Shown piece after piece: positions 32,821 through 45,660 of a stretch of 64,000 bases of DNA; positions within the stretch are counted from its first letter, which is position 1; each line of letters starts with the position of its first letter. The notes under the pieces are model-generated. The model ran no database searches. It was not told where the DNA came from and saw nothing but the letters and a program-made list of their open reading frames with translations. A program made the translations under genes and the position numbers. The DNA is taken from assembly GCF_030463565.1 (NCBI RefSeq), contig NC_134646.1, positions 17,016,001-17,080,000 on the forward strand. The letters run 5' to 3'. Source of the DNA: Pelecanus crispus (taxonomy: Eukaryota > Chordata > Aves > Pelecaniformes > Pelecanidae).

Positions 32821-32871
32821 CAAAAAAAAAAAAAAAGAAAAAAAAAGAAAAAAAAAGAAAAAAAAAAAAGA
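32821..32871. repeat. Poly(A)/(A)nG purine tract
   Basis: About 50 bases of A interrupted regularly by single G residues. It is purine-only on the + strand. Confidence 0.9.
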
Positions 32872-35040
32872 GGCCAGGGAGAGTTTTTTCTTCTTATCTG
32901 ACTTTAGTTTTACATCTTCTAATGCATCTTAGGCATGAGTGCATCCTCTCCAGCTAAGGAGATGTAGGGGAAGCATCTGGAAGATTATGTTCTTTAAAAA
33001 GAAAATACAAAATCCCTTATGGAAGTATCAGTTTTCTTGTGACTGAGGTTTTCTGGGGAGAATATCATTCTCTGTGGCAGCTAAAGTCCTCCTCTAAGAC
33101 TGATGGAAAGTGCTCCTACTTCACTCTTAAAAAAACCAAAACAAACCAACAAAAAAAAAACCAACAAAAAAACCACGGCTGCTGGAAATTAAGGTCCAGG
33201 TTTATGCAGGGTCCTTCACACGCAGTGACATGGATATAACACTATGTGAGATACTTCTCCCACAGACACCTTGGAGAAGCTTCTTTGTCTTAGCTTTCCT
33301 TCCTGATTTTACCAACGCAGTGAGATCAGACCTACTTCTCTTCACCAGGCTTTGGGAACAATACTTTTGTTGGTCAAAGCAACACTGAGTGTGGGGTTTC
33401 TCCATCTTAGTTTTTGGATTTATGGCCACATTCTTTCAGACAACATGGGACAACTTGAAAGGCCACTACTTGTCATCTTCTGTTGTTACAGATAAGTAGA
33501 GAATTCCAGCTTTCAGGCCAGTCATCCGCTTCTTTTGATGAGAAATAGATTCACATGAAAAAAAGATTACACTGAAAAATGGAAATGGATTTTCTGTTTT
33601 ATTAGCAGTCATCATAAGACTTGTGAGCTACTTTAGAAAGTTATAGAACTACAGAGATTTTTAAGAACACGCCAGTAGAAGCTAGAATTTCAAAATAAAT
33701 GCTGTGGCTAGTCTGGGGCCGATCGTCAAGTGATGCAACCAATGCAGCTTCACTGAAGTCAGCGTGGCTATGTCAGCTTTGCGAAATTGCTTCAAAACAG
33801 GCCTCTTTAGAAAATATTTGACTTCAGTAATTTTAAATTCACTTTGAGTTATGCCATACCAGTGACATGGTTTTGCTCTAGGAACAGCAGAGCTTAGAAA
33901 CATTCACCGGGCAAACAAATGTCTTCATAAAGTAAAAGATGTCGCCCTGCCACTCCACTCCTCGACTGCAGTGTCAAGATTGAGATGAGAACCACCACCA
34001 GATACTCTCAGCATAGCAGAGGCTTAATGAGGCTGAAGGGAGGCGTGGACTTCTAGGCCAGAGGGAAGGAAAGCAGCGACAGGTGATCTGGTTTCTTTGG
34101 GACCTTTCCCCCAACCACAATGCAAGGGCAGAAAAGGAAACAGGGCTATTTCTGTGTTGCTGCCATAGGTTAGACTGTTAAGGAAAGGTTTGACTCTCAG
34201 TCCTGTCCCTCACAAAGGCATCAGTAGAAGTGGAGGCAGGCACCTTTTCAGTTACAGCTGCTGCCAGTTTGAAATGCCTTTCTAAGATGTGGTAAATCAT
34301 GTGAAGTCACCAGCTGAGAAATTAGGAAAGAATTTTTCCCCAGAGCACAAGTCTGAGAGGGATTCTGGAAGATTTTTTTTTTTTTTTTAACTATTCTCAC
34401 AATCCAGAAAACCTGTTTTGAAATTAACATAGGTTTGAAAACATCACAATTTCGCCAAATGCACAAAGTGAATGTGGAATTTAAAATGATTTCAGCTATC
34501 TGAATCTGCTACAGACCTTGGGACCCCTTGACTGTGCTGTCATCCCCTTCATGGGAGGAAGTGAGAGTCTCTTTGGAAGCTGGATAAATTCCAAGCATTA
34601 GGTAGAAGACTCTGGGTAACAGTAATTTGATAATTTAACACTCAGATGAACATTTGGTGCTTTGACAGAAAGGTAGGTCTTCCCAATAAAAACAATAGAT
34701 GTGCAGCTTTCCCCTTAAAATCCGCGCTGGAATCTGTATGTTCTGATCAAATCATGTTCCAACCTCATCACAAAGCTCACAAGGTATAATAGACTATTAA
34801 TTACAATAATTATAATAAGACACCCCTGCTTGGAGGTTTAACAGTCTTCAAGCAAAGCCTTGTTCCATTAGAAGGAATATTTCACAGGCACAAATCTTGA
34901 AGATTGCCCTTCTTCCAAGAGCAGAGCCCTAGTTTGATCCTAGTGTGCAAATTCATTTATTAGGCATAAAACTAGAAACTGTACTTTGGCTTCTTCTGGG
35001 TTCTGTTTAGATTGTACTTACTGTATTATGAACCAGCTAA

Positions 35041-35085
35041 GAAGAATATTTGTAATACGAAAGAAGAAATATTTGTAATATGAAA
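35041..35085. repeat. 22/23-bp imperfect tandem duplication
   Basis: GAAGAATATTTGTAATACGA AA at 35041-35062 is followed by a near-identical copy at 35063-35085 with one inserted A and one C-to-T change. Confidence 0.85.
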
Positions 35086-38000
35086 GAATAAAAATGCCAA
35101 CCTTTCACAGAGGCTTTATTTGAACTGAGCAACTGAATTTGTGGTGAACTCGACAGACTGTGCGAGAGCAGTGCCAGGCCAGTGCACTCATAAACATGAA
35201 CAACCGTATCCTTTACGCGCATCTTCAGCTATCACACAAACTCAGCGTGCACAAAGGGAGCACGGTGGGTCACATGCAAGCCTGTCAGGCAGATGGCAGT
35301 GGGCTAACAGTCTTGGAAAGGTTTACTTGCCTGACTGCAAATCTCTCTGGTGAACTGCTTGCTGTGGCTCTATTTAATTCTTAATCTTTGCTTCTCTGTT
35401 TAATTCCTAGCTGCTTTGGAGACCTGTTGTAACACAGCAGTTAAAAAAATATTCACATGTACTGTCGGGCCTCCCCAAAGAGCACTAACTTGACACGTAG
35501 GCCATGACAGCTGGGCTTGGACTACTAAGAAATCTAATCCAGGGTTTCCATCATCTCAGTTGTTGCCTTTCTTTCATTACAGTTTGACTCAGCCCCTATT
35601 GGATTCAGCTTTATAAAATGAGAAAAAGAGGAAAAGCAAGCAATTTATTCATGTTTCACTAGAGCTCACAGAAGACATGGAATTTCTCTAAAAATGCAAA
35701 TTATTTCATGCCACACAAGTGAGACTGGGCAGCTAAAGCTCTTAGAGGAAGGCTCTTTCCCAGGGCTAATGTTTTTATACCCAGTGATTGAATAAATCGA
35801 TCCCTTTATTATCACATCTCTTTTACTCTCCTTTTTCTTCAGAACAATGTAACCAAAGGTACCAAAGCACCCTTTTTAATTCTAAGAAAATTGATTATGC
35901 GTGTTAATTTTGTTTTTAATCCCAGACATATCAAAATAAACACCATAGACATGTATAGCAAAAATCAATATCTCTTAAGCATCAAGTTGGTAAAAACAAG
36001 GATTTAGTAAGAATCCAAGATGTAAAAGACTAATGTACAAACTAAGCCCTTATTTATGTAATGTGCCTTTGTACAAGCTCAATATAAACCTGAAAGAAAC
36101 TATTTCAGAAGAGCAGAAATGGTTTACTTGCACTGCATCAAAAATGACCCCGTAAGACCTCCTTTACTGAGATAGCCCAGATATTTAATGTGAACATATG
36201 TTTTTAAAGGATTTCTTGTCTTATGTCCAGTCATTCTTGTTAATTCATGGGACAGCATACTGCAGATGTGCTCTTTTTTATGTTACATAAAGCAAAAATT
36301 ACATTTAACAAATGTAAGGTTGGTCATAAAAAATAAATAAAAATAGACTCTTAAAAGCTGGGAAATCACAAAGTGAAGCTATCAGTCATTCTTATTGAGA
36401 AGGGTGAGGACAATGTGAAATAAAACTTGCACATCTATGAACAGACATTCCTAAAATGCCGGCACTTGGCTGTTATTTCACATTCTCTATAGGTTGCTTT
36501 CATCGGCCCAATATTTCTTCCTTTAGGGTAAGCTGCAATGCACATTTTCACTAGATGCCCTTTCTAGTCACTGACTTCAATTTTAATAGTAATTAAACTA
36601 AATATTTTGAACCTATCTGCAAGTTTGTTTACTTGAAAGAATAGAAAACAAAGTCAGTGTTAGTTTTTGTGTGTTCTACTTCTGGGTAAGAACTTTAACT
36701 ACATATTTGTTTTAACAGTAGCCACCTTCACTAATGTAATTGTTTAATATGCAAACAAAATAACTTTCACAATGATTAGCTTTCTAACACTAATCCAAAT
36801 CTAAGTACCAATTTGTGCACCTTATTGATACGTACACTAGTCATACCATTATTACTGGTGTTTAATTCTGTATGGTTTTACTCCTTCCTCAGTGCAGATG
36901 AGATAAGCAATACCTCTTCAAAAAAGGAATATTCTCTTCTATTTTTTTACCGACACTAAAGATCATCATCATTTGTAGCCAAGTACTGTTCTTCCCAAAA
37001 CCTCTTCTTACATTGGCATAAAATGGCATATTCAAAGACTTACTACAAGGGATTTCTAATTAGAGGCTACTCTTAGAGATTTGGTATGGTATAAATTCAA
37101 GCCAAGACATAGAACCAAAATGGCTTGTGAGGCACTGAGGTCAGATTTCCTTCCACATAGAGGACAGACAGAAAAATTGTTCCTTTGGACCGCTCATCAC
37201 CATTTGACACTACCAAAAATTGCTGTCTCAACTCAACAAGATGGATGGAGTCCACAGTAAGTCAATAGTGAGACTTAAACACAATTTGAATTTTTCCCCA
37301 AAGTGGGCACTTCTGCAATAACACAATCCCAGCACCAGCCCTCCTACTTGGAAAGTTCCACAAAGATTAAGTCTAAGTTTAGCTCTTTGTAACACCTGGG
37401 TACAGCCATGAAGGGGAAAGATCAGATTAGACAGTACCAAATGCCAGCAACATGTGAGTGACTTGCACAGACCAAGAGACTGATTTAAAGCACAAATGAA
37501 TGTCTCATTCTGATGTGTTATGTTATTGATAATGTTATCTGACTCAGACCAGAATGACTACATCCATGGAGGCACATCTGCACATTAGCTAAATCACTTC
37601 TGAATTTTGGTCAGTCTTTCTTACTATTCATTATTCTAGATGTCTAAGTGAAATGCAGAGAGAGGAATCATTCTGTGGTTTTCTAGGACATTGTTAGTTT
37701 AGAGATTGTTAAGTAAATTCACCTATATGAAAACTATAGACTTCTCAAATACACATCTTTGATATATTTACATTCACATTATTGTTTGTGATGGCAAAAA
37801 AACTTCACAATTAATAATTATATGAAAAGGCAAGTTTAGTATGAAATTGTTTTTCCTATTTTATAGGAAACACATATCAACAGAGAGCAATATATACAAC
37901 TCAGTTCCCTGGGAGCTTTTAAGTAATGCTGTAACAAAACAGAGTATTTTATTATAACTTATTCTGAAGTTTAATTACACACACACAAAGGATTTACAAA

Positions 38001-38383
38001 TAAATAAAGGCTACAGCTACTGCCATTTTAAAAGTAGTTTTAGTAGAGAAGCTTGAATTATGAAATGCAAGAGATTTATTTTGAAGAGTTCTGAATCTGT
38101 TTATGGACAGCTAAATTTATTAGGACAATGCTAATTAGTTATTTTGTATATAAGACGTTTGCTAAGGAAATATCTATTCACTGAAAGTAAGGGTAAACGA
38201 ACAACTTTTGTTGTTGTGAGCTGCATCACTGCCAAATTAGTGGTTCAGGTCTGGACTGAATCCTGATTTTGTAAAACTTCACAAGTCTCTTAATTAACCA
38301 ATGGGATGATTGGTACTAAATGGTTGTAATTTTAATGATCTGAACTGAATTATTCCATTAACGGCAACTGAAACCTTGTGATT

Positions 38384-38968
38384 CTAGTTGTCATGGTTTA
38401 GCCCCAGCCAGCAACTAAGCACCATGCAGCCGCTCGCTCACTCCCCCTACCCCGATGGGATGGGGGAGAGAATTGGAGGAGTAAGAGTGAGAAAAACTCC
38501 CGGGTTGAGATAAGAACAGTTTAATAATTGAAATAAAGTAAAATAGTAATGATAATAATAACAATATAATAATGATAATAAATAATAATAATAATATACA
38601 AAGCAAGTGATGCACCATGCAATTGCTTACCACCCGCCGACCAATACCCAGACAGTTCCCGAGCAGCGATCTCTGCTCCCTGGCCAACCCCCCCGCAGTT
38701 TCTATACTGAGCATGATGTCATATGGTATGGAATAGCCCTTTGGGCAGTTTGGATCAACTATTCTGGCTGTGCCCCCTCCCAGTTTCTTGTGCCCCTGGC
38801 AGAGCATGGGAAGCTGAAAAGTCCTTGACTGGCATAAGCAGTACTCAGCAACAACTAAAAACATCAGCGTGTTATCAACATTCTTCTCCTACTAAATCCA
38901 AACCACAGCACTATGCCTGCTACTAGGAAGAAAATTAACTCTATCCCAGCCGAAACCAGGACACTAGT
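38384..38968 (-). mobile_element. Solo LTR of the same ERVL-like family, opposite orientation, with target-site duplication
   Basis: The LTR spans 38389-38963 (575 bp). Read on the - strand it starts TGTCCTGGTTTCGGCTGGGA and ends AAACCATGACA, clearly the same family as the copy at 27537. A perfect 5-bp duplication, CTAGT, lies at 38384-38388 and 38964-38968. The different duplication and orientation show it is an independent insertion and not the second LTR of one provirus. The internal AT microsatellite (about 38541-38597) is longer than in the other copy and explains part of the length difference. Confidence 0.88.
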
Positions 38969-41599
38969 GAAACATCTTTTGTACAGCTACATATGTTCTG
39001 TAAAATGTTAGGTCAAGGTTTCTATCTCACACTCAAGTCACCAAGGGAATTCAAAATCTTAAAACTATATTTGTATTCCATCTCTCCCCAACTATACTAA
39101 GATTACAGTTGAACCTCAGTTCTAAAGATGCTATATATATAAAAAAAAAGGGGGGAGGGGGGAACAGAAATGAAAAACACACTAACTAGATCCTCAATAG
39201 TCTTAAAACAGACCATAAAGAACTTTCTTGAATATAAGGGAGCTATGAAGGGGAATAATAAGCTACTCTCCCAAAACTGAATCGCTGAATCAGGCATCAA
39301 GGAGTGCCTGAGAATCTTGATTTTTCAGTTTTTCAGTTTACAAGCTTGAATCAATACCCTCTGAATGTTTAGGATCATAGTCCAACTGTAGCATTCACAT
39401 AATATAATCTTGTTCATTGAAGTATTAAGTCCTACTTTAAAAGAAGTCCCTAATGCTTTATTTTTAGGGATTTTTCAAAACTTCAATACTTTTAGTTCCT
39501 GATGTAAACCTACCAATGAGCCAGTTCATAAAAAAAAGTCTATTCTTGTGTCAACATTATCCTTTAATTTAAAAGATCTTCTAACTTGGTGTTTATTTAT
39601 CTATGTGTGTGTGCACTCAGCATGCTAACTGTGGTGGGATTTGGAACATGCACTAAGTATTTTATTGTATGCAGAGCTTACACCAGCAAGCTTAAAAGGA
39701 TATCTGTCTGGATTTTTTTTTTTTTTAATATTGTATGATGATGCTACTTAACTAACTTGAAAGCAAAGTGGCCTTACATCTGCAGACAAGGCCTTAACAC
39801 AAAAAGGTTATATAATATCAATCTAAGGTTACATTTTTACCTAAACACTTTTATGCATTGTTTTTTAAGTCTTGACTATGTAAAGAAAGTAAATAGAAAA
39901 ACCAACCAGCTTAGGACACTGTAAAGTGAAAGATTAAGCTGTTGAAAAAAGGACATGATTTTTTCTCATTTTTTGTTCTTTGAATTTTTTTCAAACATTT
40001 AAACAAATTATGAATCTTAATTCAAGCATACATCATACACTTGTGCGAAAATGTAATTTGGCAAAAATGTAATACGCCAGCTTTAAAGATAACTTTGAAA
40101 AGCTCGCACAACATACCACAGAGCACACACCATATCTTCTGAAATTTTCAAGTTAGGAAGCCTAGAACCTTTGAGGATTCCTTTACAAACAGATCAACCC
40201 CGCCCCCCTGCCCCCTCCAAAAAAAGGAAAAAAAAAAAAAAAAAAGAGTAAAGGATCACAAATTTAATTTTTAATTTCTTTCAAATCCCTGACCCCCCCT
40301 TTTTGGGTGACCCAGCAAAACTCTTAGAAGATACAAATCTTACCTTCTTTAAGTGCTGATGCTTTCTATTGTTTCACTACATTTATGCATTCCAAATTCT
40401 TTCTCTCTCTCCCTTTCTCGTGAGTACCCAAAGACTTCTAGGATAGCGTCACTGAACTATTCGCTCCATTTGTTTCCCCAAAGAGGTTCAGATTTTTCCT
40501 CCATTGACTGATCAATAACTAACACAGTGGTATTCGCTTAAGTCTGCAGACAACGGAAAGCAATGTCCCTTGAGGAGTAAGCTGCTTCTTCCACTCCCAG
40601 TTTGATTAGGATGTTATCTCTAAATTCAAATAATGACACTTTGCTGTCAAGCCAAACTTCACCTCTGATTATTTAACCAGTGCTGTGAGAAAAGAGCCAG
40701 GAGTGAAGACTGAAGCCCCTGTGAGGAAAGAAATGCAGGGAAAAGATGGAAGAAAACCCTGAAGACAGCAAAAATGTGAAAAGGAAGAAAGAGTGGAAAT
40801 GATCACGAACAACATAGCGATTTTTTTCATGTGACTAATGAATAAGACAATACACTGAAGAAACAGTAAGTCACTAAAAGTTTAGTTAGCACTGATTACT
40901 GTGGAAGCTTCCCCTGAACTTTTCAACATGCAAGAAGGAAGGTACAGATGTCTCTAACATATAGCTCTTAATTAAAAGCAGAATCAGGGCCTCTGTAGTC
41001 TGACACGCCTGTCAGAAATTCCCTTGGATAGCACAGGAAAACGTAGCTGCTTTGCAATCACTCTGTATTCTGCTCATTTGCCACTGACACAGAAACCTGC
41101 TCACTGTTACAACCCAAGAACATCAGCTGATGACACCATCACTGCACCTACAAATAGCTGATGACTACCCATTTTTAAACTGAACTCTAACATTAACTTT
41201 CACAATTGCCATGAGACAATTTTCTAAAATAGAAAAGCTGCAAGATTTCAGGTTATAGGCATAAAAATACAACTTAGTCCATTGCTTCATTTTATGAAGC
41301 CCGCACAAAGATAACAGCACAGATTTCAGGTACCACATCTCCACAGATTGCATTGTTTTCCTGTTTCTATTTGTGTCCTTACAATAAAATAGTGGGAGAA
41401 AGCATAACTGCATGCTGCTTCTACCCCCCCCCGCCCAACCCTCCCCCCCCCCCCCCAAAAAAAAAAAAAAAAAAGAGTTAAAAGAGAACTCAAGGAATAA
41501 AAGATAACAGCAGAAAGGCAAAATGTATTCTTGGGATGGTGGTCACTAAGGAAGGCCTCCAGCAGAGATCTACATCAGCATCTTTATTTTCTAGGTAAG
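38969..41599. other. AT-rich intergenic, no gene seen
   Basis: Contains C-rich/A-rich junctions at about 40199-40245 and 41425-41474 (long C runs followed directly by A runs), and an A/G stretch near 39140-39165. No gene or RNA was recognised. Confidence 0.5.
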
Positions 41600-42815
41600 A
41601 GTGAGAGGAACATTCCCAAATTGAAACACCATTGGAGGAGGATTAGAATAAACTGAGAAATGAATCGGGAGAGAAAGTGATATTTGCTCAAGAGGTTTAA
41701 AGGACACATACATAGGTATTGCTTACATCAGCCTCAATACCAGAACAATATGAAGTGCTAAACAAGACATTAATTAAAACCAAGAATGTTCCATGGGAAG
41801 AGAGACCGGTAAAAATCTGACTTACATACTAGGCAAATTAGCTACAACCCTAATAAAGGATATAATCATAGATAAGTAAATTAAAATGTTATAATGAGGA
41901 AAAGAAATCCAGATAGTCTTTGTAGAGATCTCATGAGTTTATTGGTCTTTTGAGGAATGCATGAGGATCTGGATGAATATTACCTGGTTGATTAGATTCT
42001 CAGAATGATTCAGATATGTTCTCTGGATTAATAACTAGTTAAAGGTAGGAAATAAATGTAAGAATAGATGGATGATTTTCACTATAAAGACAGAGTAGTA
42101 GTGAATTCAACAGGGATCTAAGTCAGAATTTGTACAGTTAAACATTAAGAAAAAAGGACACAAAAAGTTAGTGAACTACGAAGTGACAGAATCTACCGCT
42201 GATAAAAAATTACACAGGGTATTCAAAATCAGAACTTTAAAGAACTTCAAAAAGATTTTGTGACTGGGCAATAAAGCATCAGATAAAAGTCAGTGTCAAT
42301 AAATACAAATTAATGCACATGTGGAAAACAGTCTTTTATGCAAGCTTCAGCTTGATGGAAAAATGACTGATGGTGGGATATAAAGAGATGTATGTATTTT
42401 CATGAACGCCATGAAGAAAAGGAGTGAGAAATGATAACTCAGTATTTCTCATGAAGGAAAAGTTGAGGGACAACAACTGAAACTGCAAAACAACGGACTA
42501 AGGACAGATTCAAGGAAGCTATTTTTTAGCTGTGAAATTCAATGAGGTGTCTTGGCTGCCAAAGTTTTGCAACAGTTAGAAAGACACTGGACAAGTTCAT
42601 GGACAAGTACAGGAAAGCCTATTAAATACAGTGGGATTTACATTCAACGACTTCTTCAGAAAGTCTCTAACTTGCAGGCTGCTGAAGATGTGGATAGAAT
42701 ACCAGACAGCAGTATTGCTTCCAGATTTCCTATTATATTTTTTCCTAATCTATTAGCCACTGCTAGACAGATACCAGACTAGATAGACCTTTGATCTGGC
42801 TTACTACACTCATTT
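41600..42815 (+). mobile_element. Old CR1-clade (CR1/L3-like) LINE fragment, about 1.2 kb
   Basis: Diverged but ordered matches to CR1 ORF2 and 3' end: GAGACCGGTAAAAATCTGAC, then AGGCAAATTAGCTACAACCC, AATAACTAGTTAAAGGTAGG, CAACAGGGATCTAAG, TTGTGACTGGGCAATAAAGC, ATTAATGCACATGTGGAAAA, GACAAGTTCATGG and finally CCAGACTAGATAGACCTTTG ATCTGGC. The last block is the conserved LINE tail motif. Part of the middle (around 42400-42480) is missing or unrecognisable, so it is an internally deleted, 5'-truncated relic. The left edge is approximate. Confidence 0.8.
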
Positions 42816-43104
42816 TTTTCAGTGTATCATGCTACTATTAGAAAAGCATGATCTCTAATTGTGGAGGTTGGAGAAGGGTTAATGTAAAAAACCTACATAG
42901 GAACTCTTCCAATGGTTCTCTGTATGAAATCAGACTTATCTTACCTCTGCTAAACACTATCCCAGAGTTTTCATCACTCTCAAAAATTTTGTATTTTTGG
43001 CCACTAAAACTCATTCTATTAAACTTGACATTTTCTGAGCATTAATGCCTATTTGGCATCCATTCAAAAGCTACTAACAAATGATGTACTGTGAATGCTG
43101 ATCT

Positions 43105-43260
43105 TACCAATATATTGAATTACTATTTTTACTTGCAAAAATAACACTAATTCTACCTCTTGTGCTAACATAAAGGCATTCAGACTGTTTTTCTACAGTT
43201 TTTATCAACAATAGAGCATAACAGCATTGTCATAGAAAGACCGGACATTAAACTATTATC
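43105..43260. repeat. Unnamed dispersed repeat, copy A
   Basis: Shares ordered blocks with copy B at 45138-45260: TACCAATAT / TACCAGTAT; CTAACATAAAGG / CTAATGTAAAAG; GAGCATAACAGCATTGTCA / GAGCATGACAGCATTGGTCA; CCGGACATTAA / TTGGACATTAA. Both are in the same orientation, about 2 kb apart. I do not recognise the family. Confidence 0.55.
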
Positions 43261-44959
43261 TCAACACTTTAACCAAGGGCTAGATCCCTTGCTCTATATA
43301 CTGAAATTGGGAGCAGACTACTAGTTACTAAAAATCCCAACCCAAGCACTGATATTTAAAAACAGAAGCACCATTTCCTAGAGCAAGTGGAGTTTACAGG
43401 CTAGTCTTCAGCTTACAGATCATCTGCAGCAGCCCTGTGGGAGGACAGTTTTTATAAATAAAATATTTGTGAACAGCAGTAGTCACAGCATTATTACAAA
43501 GTCCAAAAAAAGATATCAAAGGGCACTGTTGCATGTGTTGAGCAACAAGTCTGCATTTTTTCTCCCTGAACAGTTATATACTTCTATACCATGCCTAGAA
43601 AAAAAGAATTTTTAAGGTAGTTTAAAATACAATGCAGGACACATTTTTTAAAAACTAGTGATGTTACTTTTGTGTATACATGGAATTAATTTTACCTACT
43701 GAATTAGTTGTGGTTGTTACCATTTTCATATATGATACATTCTGAAATCATTGCTTATGCCCTAACTCTCTTTTTTTTTTTTCAGTGGCAAGTGAAAGGC
43801 TAAGGCAAAGGTTGAGAAAACCTTTTAAAACCAAGGAAAAATTGTCCTAAAATTTGGCAAACTCCTGTGCTCTCCAGGCCTTCACACACATACACTGGCT
43901 CTTGCTCAGGCTCCCTGGCAGAGTGACCTAAAGCAATTGTGGCAGGACCATGGAGACTGGTGATGGGTAAAGAAGTCTGCAGGAAAATGAATAAATCTCT
44001 AGCCTGTATCATCTTTTAACAGAGTCTCTGTCAACAGCTGGAAAGTTGACAACATGCACCAATCTTCATGCTTTCAATTATTATATACCTATTGTCCTCT
44101 CCTGTGAGGGACTTTGATCCACTAAGGAAGCTTTGGTCTGTGAGGCCATGGGAAATAGTCCACGGAATAGTGTTTTTAACTGAAATGTTATGAAGACTTC
44201 GCAGTAGTTTGCAACACGTCTTGAGGCTCGACAACGCTGCACTGTTCAAATAACTCGGGAACCACCTTGACTCCCCATTTATGTGGGATAAGCCCGATTC
44301 CTAAGTGTTTATTGCAGAAGTGGGGAGGACTTAGGTAGGTACAGGCTTCATGTTTTCTTTTATAAGCAAAACGATAAGGACTTCAGGGTTTGGGTTATAA
44401 TATGGCAATGAAAACCCCTTCTTCCTATGCTATTCTTTCTAGTATTGAACAGAACCAATTTATAGGAACTTGTGTTTGAATGGAAATGCTAAATAATTCT
44501 TGGATAAAATGTTTATAATAAATTTATCATTTATATTGAAAAAAAAAAGTGATAGACTAGAAACCTGCATAAACATATGAAAACAAGTTCATCAAAATAC
44601 ATCACCCAGCACGAAGTATATGCCAGCAATGAGTCTGCCAGACACAGAGGCAGTAATACAATGCGATATGCAATCTTAGTCCTTTGCAAACAGAGCATTA
44701 CACTGAGTTGATTAATGTGAAAAGCATGGATGATCCAAGAGCACGCATTGGGATTAAATATTACTACCAGACCTGCACATCATTCAGTAAAACCTGACAG
44801 TATTTTTAATCCTTTAAAGTACTGTTACTGCATCACAGTCCAGACCTTCAGAGATGCTATCACTGGGACAAATACAAATATCTGTATTGATCTTGCTGTT
44901 TCCTCCCACACAATGTCATTAGCTTCAAAGACTGTAAAACGTAGTTGAGCCTCGATTTT

Positions 44960-45130
44960 GCATGACCACCAAGCATAAGTCTTATGGGCAGCAGTAATTT
45001 ATGACAAAATTTTATGGCAATCTCTGGGATTTTTAGGGTAGCGCGCCATGCAAATAGAAATTATTGCAAGCTGATAGATTTGCATGCAGATTTGAGTCAC
45101 ATTTTTCAAAGAGTCTCTGGATCTCATGAA
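44960..45130. promoter_or_regulatory. Candidate enhancer with inverted octamer pair
   Basis: ATGCAAAT (45048-45055) and ATTTGCAT (45078-45085) are exact octamer motifs facing each other across 22 bp, with ATTGCAAG between them. Nearby are GTAATTTATGAC and TTTTATGGCAA. Octamers bind POU-family factors. Activity and conservation are inferred. Confidence 0.35.
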
Positions 45131-45137
45131 GTTATCG

Positions 45138-45260
45138 TACCAGTATTTAAAAAAAATTCTAATTTTCTTCTGCTGTACTAATGTAAAAGTGTTCAGTTAT
45201 TGTCCACAACTGAGCATGACAGCATTGGTCACAGAAGATTGGACATTAATCTCTTAAAAT
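45138..45260. repeat. Unnamed dispersed repeat, copy B
   Basis: Diverged partner of the copy at 43105-43260, in the same orientation; see that entry for the shared blocks. It lies immediately after the octamer-pair segment. Confidence 0.55.
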
Positions 45261-45626
45261 GATGTAAATTTTATTTATTTATTTATAGGAAGTGCTTACC
45301 ACAAGCTCACAAAAAAATATTGCCCCCTGTTTTTGTGATTAATGTTTATGCTGACAAGGCTATCCTTGTGGCTTCAATGGTGCATTTAGAAAACATGGTC
45401 ACTGCTGTGTCCATCCTCTAGTAATCAAAATATCTTTAGAACAAACCTATTCAAGCAAGCTTCCAATGCAGATTTTGTTTCCTGCATATATTCCAGTGTT
45501 GAAATAGGAAATACGCAGAACATTCCTGGATTATATTATCTGAGCTGAGGGTCAAAGCCGCCTTGTATTCCTTTGGGTAGGATGTAGGAGTTGGAGAAGA
45601 CTTGAGCTGAGCATCATCCCTAAACA

Positions 45627-45660
45627 GTTTGTTTTGTTTTGTTTTGTTTTGTTTTTTTTT
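45627..45660. repeat. (GTTTT)n microsatellite
   Basis: About five GTTTT units followed by a T run. Confidence 0.9.

Larger units (their letters stand above)
28106..38383. other. AT-rich intergenic desert, no gene seen
   Basis: No exon or RNA gene was recognised. Notable: a diverged 22/23-bp tandem duplication at 35041-35085, an A/G-rich tract at 32821-32871, an A-rich AAAACC-type tract at about 33128-33175, and a locally GC-richer patch with a 120-codon ATG frame at 31109-31471. Segments around 29150-29330, 29640-29960 and 30080-30420 have complex TAAT-rich sequence that could be conserved. Confidence 0.5.
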
